Position numbers and translations under genes: made by a program
Source: Apus apus
Taxonomy: Eukaryota; Chordata; Aves; Apodiformes; Apodidae
Reading direction: 5' to 3'
Assembly (NCBI RefSeq): GCF_020740795.1
Contig: NC_067312.1
Coordinates: 48,369,905 to 48,433,904, forward strand
DNA: 64,000 nucleotides
The notes under the pieces: model-generated
Database searches by the model: none
Seen by the model: only the letters and a program-made list of their open reading frames with translations
What the model was told of the DNA's origin: nothing
Part shown: positions 1-14,900 of the stretch, in pieces
How positions within the stretch are numbered: position 1 is the stretch's first letter
Layout of the letters: each line of letters opens with the position of its first letter

Positions 1-2858
1 CACTAATGATAAAAGAAAATACATACCATTATATACAAATGTGTTCAGGAAATGTACAAAACCCCTATTGCCTCCCCTCACCCCCAGCAGCTCCCACAGC
101 ATCTCCTGAGCTGTAAACAGTCCCAAAAAATACCAGAGCAGCTGCTGGAGAAAGCAGAGAGTGATGAGGGTCAGGAGAGCTCGAGCCTGGGGGTTGATGG
201 TGATGGATGGACGGAGTCCTCCCTGGATGCCGGCCATGGATGGAAGAGAAGAGAAGAAGCAGGGAGGAAGTTGTCTTCTGTGATCTCTGACCTTCCTCTG
301 AGCTTACATAGATACATGGAATGGAATATCTCTGGCCGGTTTTGCTGTCTGCCTAATTCAGCCTCCTACGGGGGTTCATAGATCTCCCCGCAGTGTCTGA
401 GCTGGTAGAGCAAAGACACAACCTCGGAGTCCCAGCAGTTACAAAAACATTCCAGTGTTTGTTATCATTTCAAGCTGGAACACTTTGCTACAAGTTAAAA
501 GAAAGTTTACTGAAGGAAAAAAAAAAAATCAGTAAAAGGAAAAGTGGCTTCATCCTGGCTCAAACCAGGCCAGCCTGCAATGAAGAAAAAGCACAATTTT
601 TAAAGGCAGGACCTTCATATGATTTGACTTTCCTTATGGCCATTAACTTGAGTTTTCCTGTAACTTTTTTTTTTTATTATAAAGTCAAAAAAACCCCAAA
701 CAACCTAAAAAAATTAAAAAATTAAACAAACAACAAAACATCAATAAAAAAGAAACAGAGAGAGAGACAGAAGGGTATCACTATTCTGATTTCACATAAC
801 AGCCAGTTCTTTGCTGAGGCATGCACAGGTAACAGTTGCATTATATCTAACTTCTGTACATTTTCACAAATATCTTTGTGCTCTCCTAAATATTTGGTTA
901 AATTAAAAGTGGATTTTTGTTTAATGTTGGAAGCTGTTAAGTATTTTTATTTAATATAAAAAATAAAATCTGTTTATGATCATAAGTAACTGTAAAGGAA
1001 TTTATTAAAAGGCTTAACCAGATAAGACAATGTATAATGTAACATTTAGTATTTATTATTGAAACTCAATAGGACAACCTGCATCTCATAAATGGATGGA
1101 AGTTGTTAGCATTAGCAAAATGAATTATAATTTATACTGGACTATGAATGTTTGCTTCATATTAATTTTGACATATATAGTATAAATATTTGAGGATAGA
1201 AAGTCAGTTGGATTTGCTATGCAACAGGTTATACCCATTCAATTTATATTATTCTATACATTTGAATAAATGCCAATAAATATTAAGCACCTAGTGTGGA
1301 AAACTGTTATTTTCTTCCCCACACAAGTCTAAGCAAAATACCTTTTAAGCCAGCGAACGTCTCTCCTGATTATGCCCAGCTAATGAACTAAAACAGACTT
1401 TTTACTCAATTACAACTGAACCCAAAACAACAGATGTCGCCCGGAACAGAAAGGACAAGGACAAGCCATCCTGTGCCCCTGGCAGTCACCGCCCTAAGCT
1501 GGGGCTCATGGACGCTCATTGGCTCTAGACAGTGACACTGAGGGGACAGGTGGGTCACGGGGGTATCAAAGGCAGCGAGGGCAGCAGGTGGGCCCTTCCT
1601 TCCTCCCTGAGGCCAGTTCGGACGGTTTCTGCGTGGGACACCCCCCTGCTGCGGACACTGGTGCTGGGACCCTGCCTGCCTGCCTCCCCCGGGTCCAGCC
1701 TGAGCCTTGGTCCTTAACCCTCTCCCTCAAAAGCACAGGACCTCTTGCATCGCCTCCCTAAAGGCCACTTTCTCACTACATATATATTTATATCCCTGGT
1801 AGCCATTCACATTTGCATTGTCCCTAAACATCATCCCTCGGTTTGTGTTAACCCTTAATGAACCTATTAGTTTGTGGAGTAAATCTTGGCTTTAGAGGCA
1901 ATTTCTGAGCGTGGTGGGGTGGGGGTGCTTTCTAACTACCACCTGAAATACGGTCCAGTGGTGGCTGTTCCTCCGTGAGAGGCGAGTGCCACGTGTGACC
2001 CTCGGGCTCATTCACAAACCCCTCCACATCAGGAGGGGGAGTCGCAAAAGCACCTGACAGCCGGGAGCCCCCCGGTACCGGCTTGCAACACCTAGCTTAG
2101 CCCAAACGTCTGAGGCTCTCCCTATTGTCAATACATAGAAGCAAACACATACAAGAAAATAGGCAGATCAAGAGTTAATTAAATTAACCTGAGTCAGCTA
2201 TACTTTGTACTCGATATCATACTTCACATTACACTTTGCATTTGATACTATACAGAAAGACCATCATAGCACTGACTGACAAGGGAAAAGAACTGCTTTC
2301 AAGTTAGGGCTAACAAAGTTTCAGAGAGGAATGTAACTTTCACAAAGCTAGCTTTTTTTAATCTGGAATAGATTTCTAATTGAAACAAAAGGCATTCCTC
2401 CTTTGAACCTCTAATCTAGACCAAACCCCTTCCAAATTTTAAAATATGGTTTAGATAGTCTCAAAATAAGCACATGCCACAGCTAAAACAGTGCTAAAAT
2501 CTGACCTACAAAACTTGAGACCTCTGATATACTTACGTGCTAAGAAACACAGTTTTGATATTTCTGAAAAGACATTGAACAATTTTCTGAACTTACACTG
2601 CAAAAGTCTGTGAAACAGTATTTTTTCACTAAATTATAATTAATCAGGTTTTGATCTGAAACTTTTAATACTTTAATATCTTCTTTATTCAAGCCATTTT
2701 TTTAAATCATTTACAGATCACCAAATATTTGAAGAACCTCACATAAAAAGGAAAGGCAGAGAGACAGGTTCACTACGTTTTCTTTCCCTTTTAGCATAAA
2801 CACATCAAGAACAACATATCACCTAAAGATGAACAGCCATAATTTTGTATCCACTTAC
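1..2858. other. SLC27A6 intron; no exon seen, GC-richer block at about 1435-2110
   Basis: Mostly AT-rich intron sequence with no recognisable exon. A GC-richer block at about 1435-2110 starts with TGTCGCCCGG and has a TATA-like GGATATAAATATATATG on its minus strand. It could be an old LTR, but I found no terminal repeat pair or target duplication, so it stays unclassified. Confidence 0.4.
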
Positions 2859-2983
2859 CACTGGCTGGCTACAAAGGTAACGGCAAAGCTCTCCAATGTA
2901 CTGGATGACAGTCACATTGTACTTTTTGCAGTCACTCCAAAACTGACTAGCTGAGAACTTCTTTTTTAAGACACAGGTTGCAC
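2859..2983 (-). CDS. SLC27A6: SLC27A6 coding exon 4
   Basis: 125 nt with acceptor CTGTGAAG and donor GTAAGTGG. It encodes [15 protein letters not shown] and [14 protein letters not shown]. It ends in phase 0. The following exon is not in the window; bases 1-2858 on this strand show no further FATP-like exon. Confidence 0.9.
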
Positions 2984-5900
2984 CTTCACAGAAACAGCAG
3001 AAAAGGAAATGAAGTATGTTCTCTATATTGCAGCTTAGCTAGCTATGTTCACTGTTTCTATCACATAGAACACAGAAGGAACTAGAAGCAGTCTCATTCA
3101 GAGAACTATATGGTATTCAAGCTGTTTTATTACAAGACCCCTATATTCAAACCTGGTAGACAAAGAAGGGAGATTAGCCCAGTCTCCTCCTTGGTGAAAT
3201 ATTAAAACAATAGGTAAGATGTTAAAAACAAGAAGACAGCTTCTCTTTATTGGTGTTCAGGTTGGGTTTCTGTGGTGGGGCTCTGGCAGCAGCGGATGGG
3301 GCACACGAGTGGCTCCTGTGAGAAGCTCCCCCTGGCTCCAGACCTGTCTCTAGCCAAGGCCTTAGTGATTAACATACTTAAGAAGGGGAAAAGGAAACTG
3401 CTAAAAAGATCTGCAGGGGGGACAGGAGAGAAAGGGAGGCAAGAATAATACCTGAACAGAGATCAGAGGTCAGTGAGGAAGGAGGGGGAAGAGAAATGCC
3501 ACAGCGGACTCTCCCCTGCAGCCCATGAAGGACCATGGCGGAACAGATGCAGATCTGCAGCCCTGGAGGACCCCACACCAGGGGAGGTGACTGTGCATGA
3601 CTGTTAGAAGCCTGTGAGCAGTCTGTTCCTGATGGACTACACCTCACGAGAGGGACTCATGTCAGAGGGGTTCATGAGGACTCTCTGTCATGGAAGGGAC
3701 CAAATACTGGAATGGGGAAGAGTGTGAGGATGGGGTGGTGATGTCGAAAAAGCCAGGTCAGCATAAAAGATTGAAGGGGGTCTTTACTGAGCTTATCTTG
3801 GTACCAAGAAGAGTTGAACGGAAAATGCTAACCATTAATGTCCTTAGCCCTGAGTACTAAGTGAAACAGGTGATAGAAAACAATGAATAATTAAACTTCC
3901 TGCAAACTTACCTCATTAACATTAAAATATCCTCCTTTATGATCAAAGGACCTCCTACTCAAAAAAACCCACCTACCATAAGCATGTATAGGGAAAAGTA
4001 GAAGCACTATCACTTTAAGTGGAAGCAAGGAACTAGTTAACCAACCCTCTAGATTAATTATATCAGTATACTTAGAGACAAGGTAATTTTGCATTTTTTG
4101 GTGTATAAAATAAGTCCTGTACTGTGGGGAAGCTGTGCCAGCTTTGTGTACTGTAAACCTTGCCCTTTGTTCTGTGCAGAACTGGAATAAAAAAATTTTA
4201 TCTTGACTCTGTGTGTGAACTGTTTTTTGCACACTGGATGTAGATCTCAAATGTGGAACACCATTTTTGGCTGCCCAGATGGCATGGCCATAAGGCATTG
4301 CACGTATCATCTTGCAGTCCCACAGTGGAGTATGGAATCAGACAGGTCTCCAGCACACATTGACCTGTTGAGCAGGGACCCATCCAAATCCCCTCCCATG
4401 TTAGGCAGTGAGCAACTCAAAAGTACAATGTCAGAAGGAGATAATTGAATAAGGGAGGACGAGGAAAGTGAAGTCATTGAACAGAGTATTTATCCCATAT
4501 GAGTTGCGTAAATGACATATGGATAACGCTCCACATCAGCCATCCTGTAGACTACACAGTGGTAGCATACAAAATTGTGCATGTAGAGGCTTGATAACTG
4601 GCACGGGGAAAAAAACAGGGGGTCAGAGCTGAGTTTGCAAGCACATGTGAAGGGAGAGCCACCCATACCTGCTCTGTGGGGAGCCAGCCCGTTCCCCAAG
4701 GGACTGCTGCTCTCCAGAGCCTGCCTGGCTTCAGCTGCCCAAGCCTGACACCAGAACTGGAGCCAAACATGTTTGGAATCCGCAGCTGCCTGCCCGGTCC
4801 TCCTTTTACATATCGCATTGATGAGAATTAGGACCTCACCCCGAGCAAGGGGTATGTCACCCTGCGAGCCCCACTCCCATTGGATGCCCAATGGGAAGCC
4901 CACACCTTCCAGCCTGGTGAGCTGGTATACATCCAAACTTGAGCCATAAAAGTAAAGCACTCTTCCTAGTGATCTTGACTACATGCACAGCAATGAAGAC
5001 AGAAGGAGCCAACTCCTGGATCCACTACATTAGAGTGAAAAAGGCATCCCTAGAAGAACAGGTGGCTTCAACCTGTATTGTGGACTTAAATCTGAAGATC
5101 TCCAGAAATAACTTGAACTGGTGAACTGCAACTGGCATTCAGAGAGTGTCTATGGGGAGCTGAACTATCCCTGAGGATTGCTGATATATTATTTTATGTA
5201 TTGGCTGTATTAACCTCTATACCTTTCATCTTGAGTTGCAGAAATTCAAGTTGGTTTGAGAACAATGATCATTTTGCTAAGAAAGGAAGCTGCGATTTTG
5301 TGACTTTTGACCGTGTTGATTCATTTCTTTACTGAAATGGTTGACAGGCACTGGAACAGGGAAGGGGCTGAGTCACCATCCCTGGAGGTATTTAAAAGAC
5401 TTGAAGATATGCTTAGGGACATGGTTTAGTGGTGGACTTGGCAGTGCAAAACTATTCTGTTACTGTATTCCACCATATAATGCTTAGTCTCTACATATAC
5501 TAATGCACTTCATACACTGCCAAAATATTATATTTACGAGGAGTCACATGGAAAAGAGAAGGGGTAATGGGCACAAGTTGCTCCTGGGGAGATTTCAGTT
5601 GGATACAAGAAGCAAATTTTTCACCAGGAGGACAATCAAACATTGGAATAGTCTCCCAAGGGAAGCGGCAGATTCCCCCACATTGGACAGTTTTAAATCT
5701 CAGCTTGACAGGGTCATAAGCCACCTCATATGAAGTATAGGAGTACCTAGAAAGCTTGGACCAGATGATCCTTGAGGTCCCTTCCAAGCTGGCAGTCTAC
5801 AATTCTATGATAAAAGAAAGTAAAAACATTTGTGACACTAATTACTATAACTAATGCAGAAATATAGAGCTATTGCAAAAAAAAAAAATTTAGTTCCCCT

Positions 5901-8900
5901 AATGAGTGAACCTAGGTGTGTTTTATATATTTTTATAATAATTAATTGTCTATTAACAACACAGTTAAATATAATGAGCCCTACCCAATTCAATGCATCC
6001 ACCAATGCCAAGAAGAGATGCTGCACTGTGATAAAGAGGCAGAGTAATATAAATTATATCTTCTGTCGTAGCACCAAAAGCCCACAGTCCAGCAGCTCCT
6101 TTAAGAACCTGCATGTGACTGATGATTGCAGCCTTTGGAAGACCTGTAATGAGAACACAAAACTATTACAAACAAAATCCTCCTACCTGGAGAATTCTAC
6201 ATTTTTACCTAGACCTCCTTACTTTTGACTGGCAAGCTCATCTATATTTATATTAGTAGTGTTATAAACATATTTGACCTCTTGACAATAATTATACCTT
6301 CTTAAATTTTTACTCTAGACTGACATTTTTATTTCATAACCATTCCCCAGAACCTGAAGCAAACAAATTAAATACTAGTTTTGTATGAGGGAACAAACCC
6401 ATACATGCAACTTCATTTTTAAATCTCTTGTGACTAAAACTGTTTTATTCAACTGAAGAAGAATTCCAATTTGTTTATCTTAACAGCATCATGCCACTTC
6501 TCATGTCAGTGATTAGGGTTTTTTTTAAGTCTTAGCTTCTTAGCTGCTGGAGCACTGTTAATAAATTCAGCCATCTGTTTCTAAACTAAAAGGCTATAGT
6601 CACTTAATCCTATTTTCTTTCTGTGCAGTGACCTGCATAGAACATGACTTAATGAAGAAAAAAACAAGTATCAATTTGCTTGTTTGAAGATTGTTTTTTA
6701 AAGTTCTCTGTATAATGTTACCTATATTAGCTGGGCAGTGGTATGTGATCAGAAAATAATATTTATCATTGTAAACCCACTGAAAAAGCAAAATATTTTA
6801 TAAACACCTTAGTGAAGTAATAAGAGGTAAAGCTTCTCATAATATTTGCAAAATACAGCAAAATTAAAAAAAAAATTAAAAAACCAACAAGCAAACAAAC
6901 AAACAAACAAAACAACAGGAAGAGAAGCCCATAAACCACTGGAGATAAGCAGTCACTGAAAAGAGACCTGCTTACTTCCTACCATAATGCTTCTATGCAA
7001 AAAATTAATATTCTACTATGAAAAGATGAACCGTAAGATTACAGTTGTGGAAAATCAGGTTTCCACATGAAATCTGAATGAAAATACAGGCTCTTTAGCA
7101 GACTTGTACCTGTTGTTCCTGAAGTAAATATATATAAAACGGATGACTTCAGGTTGTTGGCAGAGCGTTGATTAACCGGAACAGGGTCCTCAGATGCAGC
7201 CTCTATTTTGTCTAACAGGGTATGCACACTTGGTAAAGCAGAGTCTTTGGTCATTATCCAAACACTAATGTCTTTTTGGAGGTCAGCAAGAATTTCTTCC
7301 AGCGTCCCAAGCAAATCTTAAAAATTAACATAAAATAATGTTACATTATATCTTCACAAAACTAGTGAATAATTTTTTTTTCCTCAAAGTTTTGCTTCTT
7401 ACAGTAGAAAGAGGAATAAAAGTCACCTCAATGGACATAAATACATTCAATAAAATAATTATAAGCTAGAATACAAATTCACTAAAACAGGATATAATGT
7501 GGTAAAAATACTGTTGACCCAACAGGGTCTGATTGTCAGCTAGCACTCAAGGCAAAATGGTGAACACTGACTACAAGGCCGCTTTTTCCCACCACAATTT
7601 GGATAACCCTTAGTCATTGCTAAAACCAGAATGAAGTGTAGTTTAGCTTCAACTTCAAACAAATCATGAAGAAATCAGTTAAAGATGCACGGCAAATATA
7701 TACATAGCTGATAATTACAGTGCATGCTTCTCTGGATACCCTCCACAGCAATCTCTCATCAAGCAGTATTTTTAAAAAAGCACAGAGTTTAAAAGAAACA
7801 TACAAATAAAAAACTGTATCATGTATGTAGATAACCAAATTTCACAGAATAGAAATATGATAAAGGCTCATGGTTATTTGGACATTACCAAAGAACCATG
7901 TGGCTATTTAGGTAGTTCTTTGAGTGTATCAGACACTTCAACAAATCTGATTTTAGGTACATCAGACTTTTTTTGGTTTTTTTACACACTCATGTTCATT
8001 CACTGAAAGCTATTCCTACTATTGGATTTTACTTGGATACAAATAAAAACTCACAAAATAAAACCAGCAGCATATCAGGAAATAAAACATGTGAGAGACT
8101 CCCACACTAAATTAAAAGAACAAATATAAAGAGAGACCAATCCTTATGTAATACATTTGGTATTTGCATTGACCTTTTAAAGCATTTTTTACTATCTGTC
8201 AGTTTCTCAGAACACTGCACAGGCATTAAACTATTCATTGAATAAAGTTCTCAGACATAGGAATGATATTACTTTCAATAGAATTATTCATGCACCTAAA
8301 GACCCATTTACACTTAAGTGCTTTGCTGGATCTCAGCCTATGTAATTAATCTTGCAAATATTCCCATGGGTATAAGTTAATGTTATTACCTCCGTTTTTA
8401 CAGATGAAGAAAGTTGCCACGACGCACCATGAATCTCATAATGAGGCATTGACAGCACCAGCACATTTCACAGATATTAAACATGGATACCATTAAGAGA
8501 ACCACCTTGCATAATTTTTCTGCCAAAATAACTGAAGATTTTTTATCTTTCAGAAAACTACTTCTGTAAGTACAGACTGCCATATATACTTTAATGAATG
8601 CTATATTAATCTCTACTACTAGAACTGAGGTATAGCCCACTCTTGCCAACTAAACATACATTTCAAAAACCTAAAGCCTATAAAGTACAAGATTTATATA
8701 TTTTATGGACATGTAGCTAATAGATCTGGTGGAGTGTGACATTAAATTATTTGTGTTCCAGCCTTCCTTCACTGCAGAATAACTTCACAAAGAAATCACT
8801 CAAATACTGATGAAAACCCCAAAGACAGATAGAATTATAGAATCATAGAATCATTAAGGTTGGAAGAGACCTTAAAGATCATCAGTTCCAACCCCCCACC

Positions 8901-11900
8901 ATGATCAGGGAACCCTGCCACTAGATCAGGTTGCACAAAACCTCATCCAACCTGGCCTTAAAAACCTCCAGGGATGGGGCATCAACAACCTCCCTGGGCA
9001 ACCCATTCCAGTTCCTCACCACTGGAGAACTTCTTCCTAATATCTAACCTAAATCTCCCCACTCTCAGTAAAACTATTACCCCTTGTCCTATCACTATCT
9101 TCTCTGATGAAAAGCCCCTCCCCAGCTTTCCTGTAACCCCTTCAAGTACTGGAAGGTGCTGTAAAGTCTCCCTGGAGCCTTCTCTTCTCTAGGTTGAACA
9201 GCCCCAACTCTCAGCCTGCCTTCATAGCAGAGGTGCTCCAGGACTTCGATCATCTTGGTGGCCCTTCTCTGGACCCTCTCCAACAGGCCTATATCTTTCT
9301 TGTGCTGAGGGCACCAGAACTGTACACAGTACTCCAGGTGGGGCCTCAATCAGAGCAGAGGGGCAGAATCACCTCCCTGGCCCTGCTGGCCACTCTTCTT
9401 TTAATAGCTTTCAGTTTGAATCATTAGAGTACAGTCCCCTTCCACTGCACATAGCAATAGAATGAAAAAATAAGAATAAAAAATAATGTTAAGAATGATA
9501 GTGTTAACTGCAGGAAACTTAATGCACTAAAATTCAGGGTTCATTGGCATATTAGTTCTCTTTCGCTATCATATAATAAAATTAGGGTGGGTTTTTTTCA
9601 TGTAATAAATATGAAAATATAACAGTATTATTTATAATGAAAAACAGCTAGTAACAAACCAATGTGACAGAATACCAATATATTTTTTGTCATCTAATTC
9701 TGATTCGTGTTTTCCTACTATACATAACTGTATGTGTATGTCTCCTAAATAATACTAAGGATAGTTTCTGTAGGTACAAGTTAGGCTGAGAATCAAGCAA
9801 AACAAACACAGTATTAGAAGTGGTTTGAGTCCCACTTCTGTTCTCAAAAAGGATAAAGGCATATATCTGTCTTTATTGGTGCACTGGATCCAACTACAGT
9901 GCCAGCAAAGATGTTAAGCATTGTACATTGTTACAGAATGTTAAGAATTTCTTGGCTTCTCCAGCTTCCAGTAATCACCTAAGCCAGATTCTGCTGTCCA
10001 TCCTATGTAGTGTCCTTTCTGGTTAGAAAATGTGATGTACCAATACTGAGCAAAGCTGCCCAAAAAAAGCTATCACACAAAATTATCCTGTGTAACTGTG
10101 TCATTCTACATTAAATTTCCCCTATTGTTTAACTAAAAACTATTCTCTTGCAAAAGGCCTGGCAAAAAAAAACCCCCCTCAGTGAGTATCACTCTTTTCA
10201 ATGACCACAGATACCAGTGGAATCATTGCAGCGTTTCCTCATTTTCAATAGTTAAATTCATTCCTTCTTTCATTTCCCTGAACTGTTTTATTTTTTAGAT
10301 CTTCGAAAGTGATGAAGACGAAGCTGTACTACCTACAAACTCTTAACTTCTCTATAGAAGACATTTTTATTTAGGACTGCATGACATTTCACAAATATTT
10401 ATAGTTTTTTTTAGTATTCAGAATTTCTAGGTAAGATGTGCACCAAGTTCTCTGTGTATTTCCGTAATAGGAAGTGCAGGTGTGTCCAAAAGAAGAGGAC
10501 TTACCTCTTATTTTTGTTTTTCCATCTTTTGTTTCCTTTCCTTCAAAGGAAGAAAGATGGCAACTATTAATTTTAACTTAATCCTTTAAGATTCAAGAAT
10601 GACAGGATGGCCTACGTCCCTTTTAGTAGACTGAAACATACTTACTCTATTTAAGATCAACCTTCAAATTAAACATACACAGTATTTGTTCTCTCAATAC
10701 TCACTCATAAAACCTGCATTTTTTGTTTTTGCACAGAGGCTTGCTTGTTGTTTTTTTTTTACTTCTGCTGAACTATGAACAGAGAATACTGTGCTCAGGT
10801 TTCTAGTACTTGGAACAATATGTAAAGAGCTTGTAATTACACATTATCTTGAAATATCTAGTTAGCTAGTAGAGAACAGCAGAAACAGTAAGTTACTTCC
10901 TGAATATAAAAGGTAATTTAAAACAGCTGTATTCAAAGTGCCAGGAACTGAAAATTACTTCTGAAACACACAGGAGCACAGGGTGTTTGAAGATAACTCT
11001 CAATTGTACTAACGTACTTCCAAAGAATAATTCTGATGCCAGTCAACTACTGTTTCATTCCATGAACATCTGTGCCAGATGTTGAGTAGGCCTCATTGGT
11101 GTTTACATATCATCTTGTCCATGTGTCAGGAAGAAAAAAAAAAAAGAAGACCTTTTTTTGAGGAACTATAGTTTGTTTATTTCTAGAGGTACATGGTATG
11201 TGTACTTTATTGTATAGGAAAGCTATTACAGTAAAGAAAATCAGCTATTTAAGCCTGTAATTTCTCTCAAGTATCTATTTGCTTTTTAAACTATGGAAGT
11301 ATATTCAGGTTTTGGTTTATTTGTTTTGGAAGAAATTACCGCTTATTTAAATTTGGCAATGTAGTCAGTTCTCTGTGCATTGTTTACATAATTTGTATAT
11401 GAATATCACCATTTGCTAACTATTTGGCTTCCCCAGGAAAGAAAAACATCTGTAATGGATCAAGATGAATATGCATATTCACTGTTTTTGCTTTTTTCCC
11501 CTTTTACTTTCAAGCATTTCATTATTCAACAAAAAGTTTGTGAAACTGTTGAATTAAATTTGCATTCATATACAACTTGATTACATCTTTTGAGAAAGCA
11601 AGGAAAATATGTTCGGGTTTTGAACTATTTTTCTAGCCTTCAAGTCACACAAAAGGGTTTTTATGTTATTTTCTAGCAAAGAAATCGTGCATCGTGTTGG
11701 CAAGGACACAGTTTTACACAGATGAAAAGAACACATCAGATTATGAAATCAGCTTGTACCGAACAGAAAGTTACTCAGATGGAAAACTGTATGAAATGGT
11801 CTTTATATAATTTTGATGTGTTCCCTGGTTGATATTTTCAGTAACCTATGGCAAATCCAAACTTTCCCACACTGTCTGGCCTCAGAAAGTAATTATTACT

Positions 11901-14900
11901 TGTACTTGATGCCCTAAGTATTTCCTTACACTCAGCACTTATGGTCACTAAGCAATAATAATAGAAAGTACAAGTCAGCTCCAAAGATAAAATATAACCC
12001 CTTGGTCAAGCAAGACTCCAATGAATATAAGTGTAGCCTTAAAAAGTGTCTTCATTTTAAGCAATTACTTCCTCCTCTGTTTAACCTGTAGTTTTTAAAC
12101 AAAATAGGTGGCATAATCCGGTAACAAAGTACTAAGGATTAATGACTTTTAAACAGGCCAAACTGCTGTTCGAGTAAGTTAATACTGGCAGTCTGATAGA
12201 GAAAAGTATATTGCTTCTTTTTGTCTTTTAAAAGCTCCTCATTTACTTATATGTTAATTAACTACTGTTTTGCTAAAAATGCAGTTTTGAACTCCAAGTT
12301 TTTAATCTCTTTCAACAAGCGTTCCCCAGAATGGGAGTGGTAACAGACAGGGTTTCTGGGAACGGAAGAGTGAGCATGTTGTGTAACAAATTAAAGCAAG
12401 AGCTAAATGATCTGAGAACACGGCAGAGAAATTAAAGTAGTTAAAGAAAAATGCCCTCTATGCCAAAAAGGCAACTGAATATACCGGGAAGGAACACGAA
12501 GTCTAAATACGGACAAATCAGAGAACCTATATTTGCCTCAAAGCCTGCAGTTGGATGAAAAGGGAAAACAAACAAACAAGTTAGTAGATCATGCTAAATG
12601 AATTAAAAGAACGTTGCTGTCATAGAAAAAAAATCAACCTTGTAGACATACCCATTTCATATAAGAACTGACAAGAGGGAGAAATTTTGAAGTATTTATA
12701 ACTTATCTGAGACTTAAGATTAAAACATTGAATTTTAAAGTGTTTGTAGAATACCTAAGTCAAAATCAAACCCTCAGAACTTAAGTACTATTGGAAGACT
12801 CTAATCTAAAGTTAGAAAAAGTGACTGAAATATCAGAGAATTGTCAGACCAGAAGAAAGTCTGACTGCAAGTGCTGAAGGAAAGACAAGATTATACTAGG
12901 TGGACCAGGTTACCAAACCACAACCTCGGAAAAATATGCAGGCTCAAAACAAAACTGAAGAGTAGAAATTTCACAAATGAAAGTGATTTTGCAAGATGCA
13001 GCATGAAAGACTGAACAATGTGTGGAAGAAATTGCAGCAATAAATAGTACTTAGCCTATTTGGGTAGAGGTATCACATTTGCAAAAAAAAAACAACACAA
13101 TTTTTTTTTAAAAAAATGACAAGATGTACCAAATGAAGCTGTAAGATGCAATCAACTCATGCAGAGGAAGCCTACACCACCATTCTGAGTAGGGAAGATT
13201 TAGGAATAAAGTATTATCTGTGGAAACTGTTCCAGATACCAGCAGAAACAGACATCTTCCTCCAGGACAAATGAATCCTTTCTATTAAGTGGATTTGAAT
13301 ATGGGTTCCTGTTTTAATGTGCCATTTCAGGATTTCAAAAGCTACTTTGGTCCTGCTGAGCACAGCCAGTTCATGGTCAAGTTGTTAACACCATGATTTC
13401 TGTTGTGCTGCAGTATATAAACATGATCAAGGGTCATCCAACATATTAAAAAGATAGTTTTATAACAGTTACAAGAAAGGGATTTCCTAGGTCAAGCCTA
13501 TGTTTGTTTGTGGAGGGTAAAAAGTCAACATATTTTTGAAAATTAGTTTCCACTATCCTGAAACAATAACATTACATACTAATCTCTGATTAAGAAAACA
13601 ATCTTAGTTGCCAAACATCATGTCTGACTATGATGACAAAGATAGATACTGAACCAGACATTGATTTTTTTTGGTGTAAATATAAATAAATAAATATATG
13701 TAAGGGAGGGGGAAAAAAACAAAACCAACTATGCTCCAGCTATGCACAATCCTATGGAAAACAGTGCCACAAGAGCAAAACACTCAAGAAAGTTCCAGTC
13801 GTGCCTACTGATAAGGAAGGGTCCTTTGAAACACACACTAACACTGGTCAAAAAAGATGTAATTGACCTCTGAAATTACCTCACTGGTTGTATAACCTCA
13901 GTGTTAAATACTGCCCTGCAAATTGCGAACATTAGAGGGAAATTATTATGTACAATAGTTATGTATGGTTTTGTTTCAAGAGTGCTAGGACTTAGTTTTC
14001 ACAGTCACCAACAGGTACATGAACTGTGAGTTGCAAAACCTTGACTCCTTTGGAGAGGCTCCTTTTCCATATGACATGGCCAATAAACAAGGACCTAACA
14101 GGTCTTCAACTTTTTTTCATAGATACAGATTTTAAAAAGCCTCAACAACCCAAAGAAGAATACTGTGGAGCCTTGCAGGCTCAAGGGACTGACAAACTTA
14201 ATACAGAGAATAAAACCCATGCATAAAATGTCAGCTTATGTCGCTATTGTATTACCAGTTTGCACGTAACCCTTTTGTGAACAGGGACTGTCTTCTACAA
14301 CAAGTTGGTTCAACATTCTTAAACCAGCATACCATATAAAATCAGAATGCCAACACTTGTAATTAAAAATATGCAAGGGAAAAATTTAAAAACATTTTTG
14401 AAAGCAGAAATTTGCAGCAGCAGAGAACAGATGGAAAGGAATTCCAACATTTATGTGTCATTGATGCAAACCCCACAACCTGTATAAGAGGAGAAAGGCA
14501 AGAAGTTTTGAAAGACAAATAAGGTAAAGTAGACTAGAAATAATAGAGTGCCAGGACAACATTAATATTTAGTATTTTGAAATCTCCTCCTCTGACCAAA
14601 CATCAAGGTTCTGTGTGATCTTTTACCATTGCAGGTTCATTTGCACTTGATTATAAAAGCTGAGGCAAGTTTAGGTTTTCAACCTGTCTTCAGTTTATAC
14701 ATGTACATAATTGAAACCCAGTTTGCATATACAATGCACGTTATACCTACATCAATATATTACATTCTTTCAAAGCACTTAATAAAACTGTAATAGTCTG
14801 GAAACCTACACATCACACACTCTTAGCTCCTATTCAATGACAGTGATTTCTTCTACAACACCAACAGAAGTTGCTTATTATAAATCAACCTCCTCTGTGC

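Noticed and set aside
1435-2140. GC-richer block as an LTR
   Set aside because: TATA-like box and TGT start were noted, but no matching end or direct duplication could be found.
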